64,000 nt of DNA from Hydrogenoanaerobacterium sp032017025. GTDB lineage: Bacteria; Bacillota; Clostridia; Oscillospirales; Ruminococcaceae. The translations under genes were made by a program, and so were the position numbers. Shown here piece after piece: positions 60,344-64,000 of this stretch (its first letter is position 1; the number at the start of each line of letters is the position of its first letter). Location of the stretch: NCBI RefSeq assembly GCF_032017025.1, contig NZ_DALZQO010000004.1, positions 1 through 64,000 of the forward strand, given 5' to 3'. The notes beneath the pieces are model-generated. The model had not been told where the DNA came from, did no database searches, and saw nothing but the letters and a program-made list of their open reading frames with translations.

Positions 60344-62016
60344 GCCTGTTTTTCCGCCAGCCTGAGCATTTCTTCAGCATTTTTCAGTACCGTATCGGTG
60401 ATATCGGCGCCGCCTATGATACGGGCTATTTCATGGATGCGCTCTGCTTTATCGAGCGAATGAACTTCGGTATATGTTCGGGCATTGCGTATGTTTTTTT
60501 CAATCAGCAGGTGATTGTCCGCATAGGATGCGACCTGAGCAAGATGAGTAACGCAGATAATTTGACGCCCCTTAGATACCTGCGCCAGCTTTTGCCCGAT
60601 TTTCTGCGCAGCCCGCCCGCTTACGCCGGTGTCAATTTCATCAAAAATAAGCGTACCAACTTGATCTTTGTCTGCAATTACATTTTTAAGGCTAAGCATA
60701 ATGCGTGAAAGCTCGCCGCCCGAGGCAATTTTAGAAAGCGGCTTTGGCGGCTCACCGGGGTTGGTAGAAATCATAAATTCCATATTGTCGATGCCATCTG
60801 CCGACAATGCACCAATCTCATTCTTTACCTCAAGGCGAACAAACGGCATATCCAAAAACTTCAGCTCTTCTCCTACAGCATCGGTAAACAGTATTGCTGC
60901 CTGTTGCCTACGCTCAGAAAGTTCCTCCGCCATTTTTTGCGCATTGTAGGTCACCTGTGCAAGCTGGGCGTTCAGTTTCTGCTGAAGCTCCTCAGAGTGG
61001 TTGATAGAGGAAAGCTCCTCGGTGGATTTTTCGAGATAACTGAGGATTTCCTCAACAGAAGAGCCATATTTGTGTTTCAGTTTATAAATAGTATCCAGAC
61101 GCAGCTCAATGCGGTCGATATCTCCCTCATCAAAATCAAGGTCGGTGGTGTAGTTTCGAATATCCGAAGCATATTCACGCAGCTCATAGTAAATCTCGTC
61201 TACGCGTGCCGCCATCTCCTCAAGGTTGGTAAAATACCGGCCAGCCATAGCAATCGCGTCTTTTGCGGTACCCAGCATGGCAACAAGCCCTTCGCTTTCA
61301 TCATCGCCATTGAGTGCGGCATCTGCCTGTGTAATGCTTTCAACTATTTTAGCAGAGTTTCCAATCCTCTTTTTTTGTACGATAAGCTCTTCTTCTTCAC
61401 CAGGTTTGAGGTCTGCGTCGGAAATTTCATCAATTTGATAAGTTAGCAGGTCGATGCGATATGCTTTTTCCGCTTCATCAACATTCAGTTTTTCGAGTTG
61501 CTTTCTGATATCCTGCAGTTGTGCGTATTGCTGCCTGTAAGATGCGAGAAGATTTTCGGTATCGGCAAAGCTATCGATAAATTTGATGTGCTTGTCCGGC
61601 GCCATCAACGCCTGGTTGTCGTGCTGGCCATGAATGTTGATGAGTGTTTGCGCTACCTCCCGCAGAATAGAAACGGTGGCGGGCCTTCCGCCGATTTTAC
61701 AGGTGTTTTTACCCTCGGCAGAAAACTCGCGCGAAAGCAAAAGCGAACCGTCTTCTTCTGGCTCATAGCCAAATTCGGCAAGCGCATCGACAGTGTCCTG
61801 CGATAAGCGATCGAACAGTGCGGTTACAATTGCCTTATCTGCACCGGTACGGATAAGGTCACGCGAGGTTCGAAAGCCCAAAACAGCGCTGATAGCATCG
61901 ATTAGAATCGATTTACCGGCGCCTGTTTCACCCGTAAAGATATTGAACCCCGGCTGAAATTCAATCGAGGTCTTTTCAATTACGGCAATATTTTGAATGT
62001 AAAGTTGTGTCAGCAT
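60340..62016 (-). CDS. recN: DNA repair protein RecN
   Basis: A 558-residue SMC-like ATPase acting early in double-strand-break repair. Walker A is FTGETGAGKSILIDAI (about 29-44); a globular part is followed by two long coiled coils (about 150-370, rich in Glu/Leu) around a hinge, then ABC signature ASGGELSRIMLSLK (about 432-445) and Walker B GTLIFDEIDTGVSG (about 461-474). Full normal length. Its ATG lies 8 bases after the argR stop. This is the usual Firmicutes recN-argR-nadK-tlyA order. Confidence 0.96.
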   Translation of the reverse strand: MLTQLYIQNIAVIEKTSIEFQPGFNIFTGETGAGKSILIDAISAVLGFRTSRDLIRTGADKAIVTALFDRLSQDTVDALAEFGYEPEEDGSLLLSREFSAEGKNTCKIGGRPATVSILREVAQTLINIHGQHDNQALMAPDKHIKFIDSFADTENLLASYRQQYAQLQDIRKQLEKLNVDEAEKAYRIDLLTYQIDEISDADLKPGEEEELIVQKKRIGNSAKIVESITQADAALNGDDESEGLVAMLGTAKDAIAMAGRYFTNLEEMAARVDEIYYELREYASDIRNYTTDLDFDEGDIDRIELRLDTIYKLKHKYGSSVEEILSYLEKSTEELSSINHSEELQQKLNAQLAQVTYNAQKMAEELSERRQQAAILFTDAVGEELKFLDMPFVRLEVKNEIGALSADGIDNMEFMISTNPGEPPKPLSKIASGGELSRIMLSLKNVIADKDQVGTLIFDEIDTGVSGRAAQKIGQKLAQVSKGRQIICVTHLAQVASYADNHLLIEKNIRNARTYTEVHSLDKAERIHEIARIIGGADITDTVLKNAEEMLRLAEKQA

Positions 62017-62024
62017 GATGTCAC

Positions 62025-62480
62025 CTACCTTGCAATATAGGTCTGCAACTCTTGTACTAATTTTTGAGCGTCGGTAGTTTCACGGGTGAGAATGAAAAAA
62101 GTATCATCACCCGAAAGTGTACCAACAATATTATCCAGCTTAAGCAGGTCAAGTGCCGCACAAGCGGCATTTGCCATACCGGGGTGGCATTTTACCACAA
62201 CAGTGTGCCCTGCATAATCCACCGAGATAACCGTCTCGGTAAAAATGGCGCGAAACCGTGTGGAAACATTGGCTGTTTTTTCAGGCGTGACAAAGGTATA
62301 GCGGTAGCGCCCATCGGAAGACAGTGTTTTAATCAACCGTAAATCCTTGATATCGCGAGAAACCGTTGCCTGCGTCACATGGTAGCCTTCCTTTTTCAAA
62401 AGGCGCAGAAGTTCATCCTGGGTATCAATAACATTATCGAGTATCAATTCCAGTATCTTTTCATGTCTCTTCGATTTCAT
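62025..62480 (-). CDS. argR: arginine repressor
   Basis: A 151-residue regulator. The N-terminal winged helix (about 1-70) contains KEGYHVTQATVSRDIKDLRLIK, the ArgR DNA-binding motif. The C-terminal oligomerisation and arginine-binding domain (about 80-150) has HPGMANAACAALDLLKLDNIVGTLSGDDTFFIL, the arginine-pocket GTxxGDDT. It represses arg genes when arginine binds. No arg gene is in the window, so it acts in trans. The ATG lies within the end of nadK (20-base overlap). Confidence 0.96.
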   Translation of the reverse strand: MKSKRHEKILELILDNVIDTQDELLRLLKKEGYHVTQATVSRDIKDLRLIKTLSSDGRYRYTFVTPEKTANVSTRFRAIFTETVISVDYAGHTVVVKCHPGMANAACAALDLLKLDNIVGTLSGDDTFFILTRETTDAQKLVQELQTYIAR

Positions 62481-63339
62481 TCTTCTGCCCTCTTCCCAGT
62501 ATTTTCAAGTTTAGTATCTCATAAAAATCCCGTTCACCAAAGTTGATAAGCCTTACGGTAAGGTCTGATTTCTTAATAATTACCTGACTGTCCTGCCGTA
62601 TTTTAATGGGACGCTCTCCATCCGCAGATAGGTACAGGTCATTTTGATTGTTGATGTATTTGGCATGCACGGTAAGTATCTTTTCGGGCGAAAAAAGTAC
62701 CGAACGAGAAAACAGCGAATGGGGACAGATTGGCGTCATTGCAATGGAGTCAATGCTCGGGTCAACAATAGGCCCACCTGCGGACATTGCATATGCGGTA
62801 GAGCCTGTAGGAGTAGAAAAAATAACACCATCCGCACGGTATTCACTCACCAGCTTATCTGCGCAAACCACATCAATATCAACGATACGCGAGAACACAC
62901 CCTTTGTAATGGCAATATCATTCAGTGCAACGCATACCAGCTGTTCGGAATCGGTTTGGATTTTCGCCTCAATCAGCATATGATTTTGAACGGTATATCT
63001 GCCTTCCGCCAAACGAGAGAGCTTATAAAGCTCATCGCACTCCAATTGTGCGAGAAAGCCCAGCCGCCCAACATTAATGCCCAGTATGGGCAGATTGTGT
63101 TTGATGCCGTACTTGGCGCTGTGGATGATGGTACCGTCACCGCCAATGGCAATGATAACATCCATATGACTGACAGCGTTAATAAACTCACAAAAAACGA
63201 CGCGCTCACTGCGTACATACTGCCGATACGAGCTGTCGAGGTATGCCTCAATGCCGATTTTATACAGCACATCAAGAGTTTCGTTCAGGCACCTTACAGC
63301 ATGTTCTTTTTGAAAGTTTGGAATAATAATTGCCTTCAT
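62461..63339 (-). CDS. nadK: NAD kinase
   Basis: ATP- or polyphosphate-dependent phosphorylation of NAD to NADP; 292 residues. The GGDGTIIHSAK motif (about 67-77, catalytic Asp), GINVGRLGFLAQL, ALNDIAITKG (about 139-148), SEYRADGVIFSTPTGSTAYAMSAGGPIVDP and the C-terminal LSADGERPIKI match NadK. Normal length. The ATG lies 44 bp behind the tlyA stop and has AAAGGA about 11 bases upstream; the 3' end overlaps argR. Confidence 0.95.
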   Translation of the reverse strand: MKAIIIPNFQKEHAVRCLNETLDVLYKIGIEAYLDSSYRQYVRSERVVFCEFINAVSHMDVIIAIGGDGTIIHSAKYGIKHNLPILGINVGRLGFLAQLECDELYKLSRLAEGRYTVQNHMLIEAKIQTDSEQLVCVALNDIAITKGVFSRIVDIDVVCADKLVSEYRADGVIFSTPTGSTAYAMSAGGPIVDPSIDSIAMTPICPHSLFSRSVLFSPEKILTVHAKYINNQNDLYLSADGERPIKIRQDSQVIIKKSDLTVRLINFGERDFYEILNLKILGRGQKNEIEET

Positions 63340-63383
63340 CGTTGTTTCATTCCTTTGCCCCTAGTGCGGTATGATACCCGCCT

Positions 63384-64000
63384 TTATTGCAAGTTGCTAT
63401 GAGAGCTTTCTACTGTATTTTGTATTGTCTCTTTGTCGACATTGTGAACGGAACCATCATCGTTTTTGATATAAAGCAGATATTCGATATTCCCCTCCGG
63501 TCCTGTGATGGGAGAGTAATCGACATCGAGCACCGAAAAGCCGATGGAGTAGGCAAAATCTGCAATTTTGGCAATGACCTCACAATGGATTTCAGGTTCT
63601 TTCACCACACCCTTTTTGCCCACTCTGCCTTTGCCTGCTTCAAACTGGGGCTTTACAAGGCAAACCATCTCACCGTTTTGTTTAAGCAAAGTTTTGGCGA
63701 CCGGCAAAATCAGCCTTAGCGAGATAAACGACACGTCTACACTGGCAAAGTCGATTTTATCGGGTACCTCTTTCTCGGTAACATAGCGGAAATTGGTGCG
63801 CTCAAGGTTCACCACACGGTCGTCTGTTCGCAGCTTCCATGCCAGTTGCCCATAACCTACATCAATTGCATACACCTTAACTGCGCCATTTTGTAGCATG
63901 CAGTCGGTAAAGCCACCGGTTGATGCCCCGATATCCATACAGACAGCACCTTCAAGGTTGAGGCGGTAGCGCGGTATGGATTTTTCCAGCTTTAGCCCCC
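63384..64000 (-). CDS. tlyA: TlyA family rRNA (cytidine-2'-O)-methyltransferase, 5' end outside the window
   Basis: The visible part (about 205 residues) is the FtsJ-like methyltransferase domain of TlyA. The sequence entering from the edge reads GLKLEKSIPRYRLNLEGAVC, then the SAM-binding MDIGASTGGFTDCML, YAIDVGYGQL, DVSFISLRLILP and CLVKPQFEAGKGRVGKKGV. TlyA-type enzymes methylate 16S and/or 23S rRNA and affect capreomycin sensitivity. The N-terminal S4 domain is beyond the window; the in-frame ATG at 63938 is not the start because the upstream residues are conserved. First known gene of the tlyA-nadK-argR-recN unit. Confidence 0.93.
   Translation of the reverse strand, partial: GLKLEKSIPRYRLNLEGAVCMDIGASTGGFTDCMLQNGAVKVYAIDVGYGQLAWKLRTDDRVVNLERTNFRYVTEKEVPDKIDFASVDVSFISLRLILPVAKTLLKQNGEMVCLVKPQFEAGKGRVGKKGVVKEPEIHCEVIAKIADFAYSIGFSVLDVDYSPITGPEGNIEYLLYIKNDDGSVHNVDKETIQNTVESSHSNLQ

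Noticed and set aside
1..64000. CRISPR arrays, tRNA or rRNA genes, insertion sequences, prophage
   Set aside because: No regularly spaced repeats, cloverleaf sequences, transposase or phage structural genes were found on either strand.

Overview
The window looks like a chromosomal segment of a low-to-mid GC, Gram-positive anaerobe of the class Clostridia, probably an Oscillospiraceae/Ruminococcaceae-type organism. The evidence is two T-box riboswitches, several lipoproteins with lipoboxes, a class B sortase, ClpC, an IspH fused to ribosomal protein S1 (a clostridial hallmark), a tlyA-nadK-argR-recN cluster, frequent TTG/GTG starts with strong Shine-Dalgarno sites, and a thioredoxin-reductase-like flavoprotein without NADPH motifs. 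I see no phage, transposon, CRISPR, rRNA or tRNA genes. The segment reads as core and housekeeping DNA, with one 10-base assembly gap at 55409-55418.

Layout. 98-9220 holds a CAP-domain lipoprotein, a ComEA-like protein, an unrecognised 549-residue membrane protein, an EEP-family hydrolase, MetY, an AI-2E-family transporter and an ABC-F protein. 9392-16210 is a six-gene aromatic amino-acid operon (aroF-tyrA-aroB-aroA-aroC-pheA) behind a strong promoter, a 37-codon leader peptide packed with Phe and Tyr codons, and a terminator. This is a textbook layout for ribosome-mediated attenuation. 16219-19357 is a T-box with a UGG (Trp) specifier in front of a trpXYZ-like ABC importer. 19455-21962 is a sortase B carrying four Ig-like repeats. 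22217-26945 is a branched-chain amino-acid ABC system (livK-H-M-G-F). 27381-31366 holds pncB, a zinc-dependent phospholipase-C-like protein and an MFS exporter. 31414-38667 is mixed: a radical SAM/B12 protein, MntP, an FFTR-like flavoprotein, and a DUF5685/J-domain pair with two membrane proteins. 38718-41938 is an exopolymer O-acylation locus (DUF4358, MBOAT, DHHW).

42080-44474 is a polar amino-acid ABC importer whose binding protein appears circularly permuted: the second half of the fold comes first in the chain. 44699-50106 is an operon of an RpiR regulator, a BaiN-like flavoprotein, cmk, plsC and ispH-rpsA. 50256-55112 holds an amidase, a hotdog thioesterase and clpC. 55328-58545 holds a Cys/Gly-rich small protein (with the gap), a TSCPD protein, malic enzyme and a PHP phosphoesterase. 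58790-60343 is tyrS with its Tyr T-box. 60340-64000 is recN-argR-nadK-tlyA, with tlyA cut by the window edge.

Together, aromatic amino-acid supply is sensed three ways: Phe/Tyr by leader-peptide translation (biosynthesis), Trp by a T-box (uptake) and Tyr by a T-box (tRNA charging). The two observations most worth follow-up are the Phe/Tyr leader peptide and the circularly permuted binding protein.
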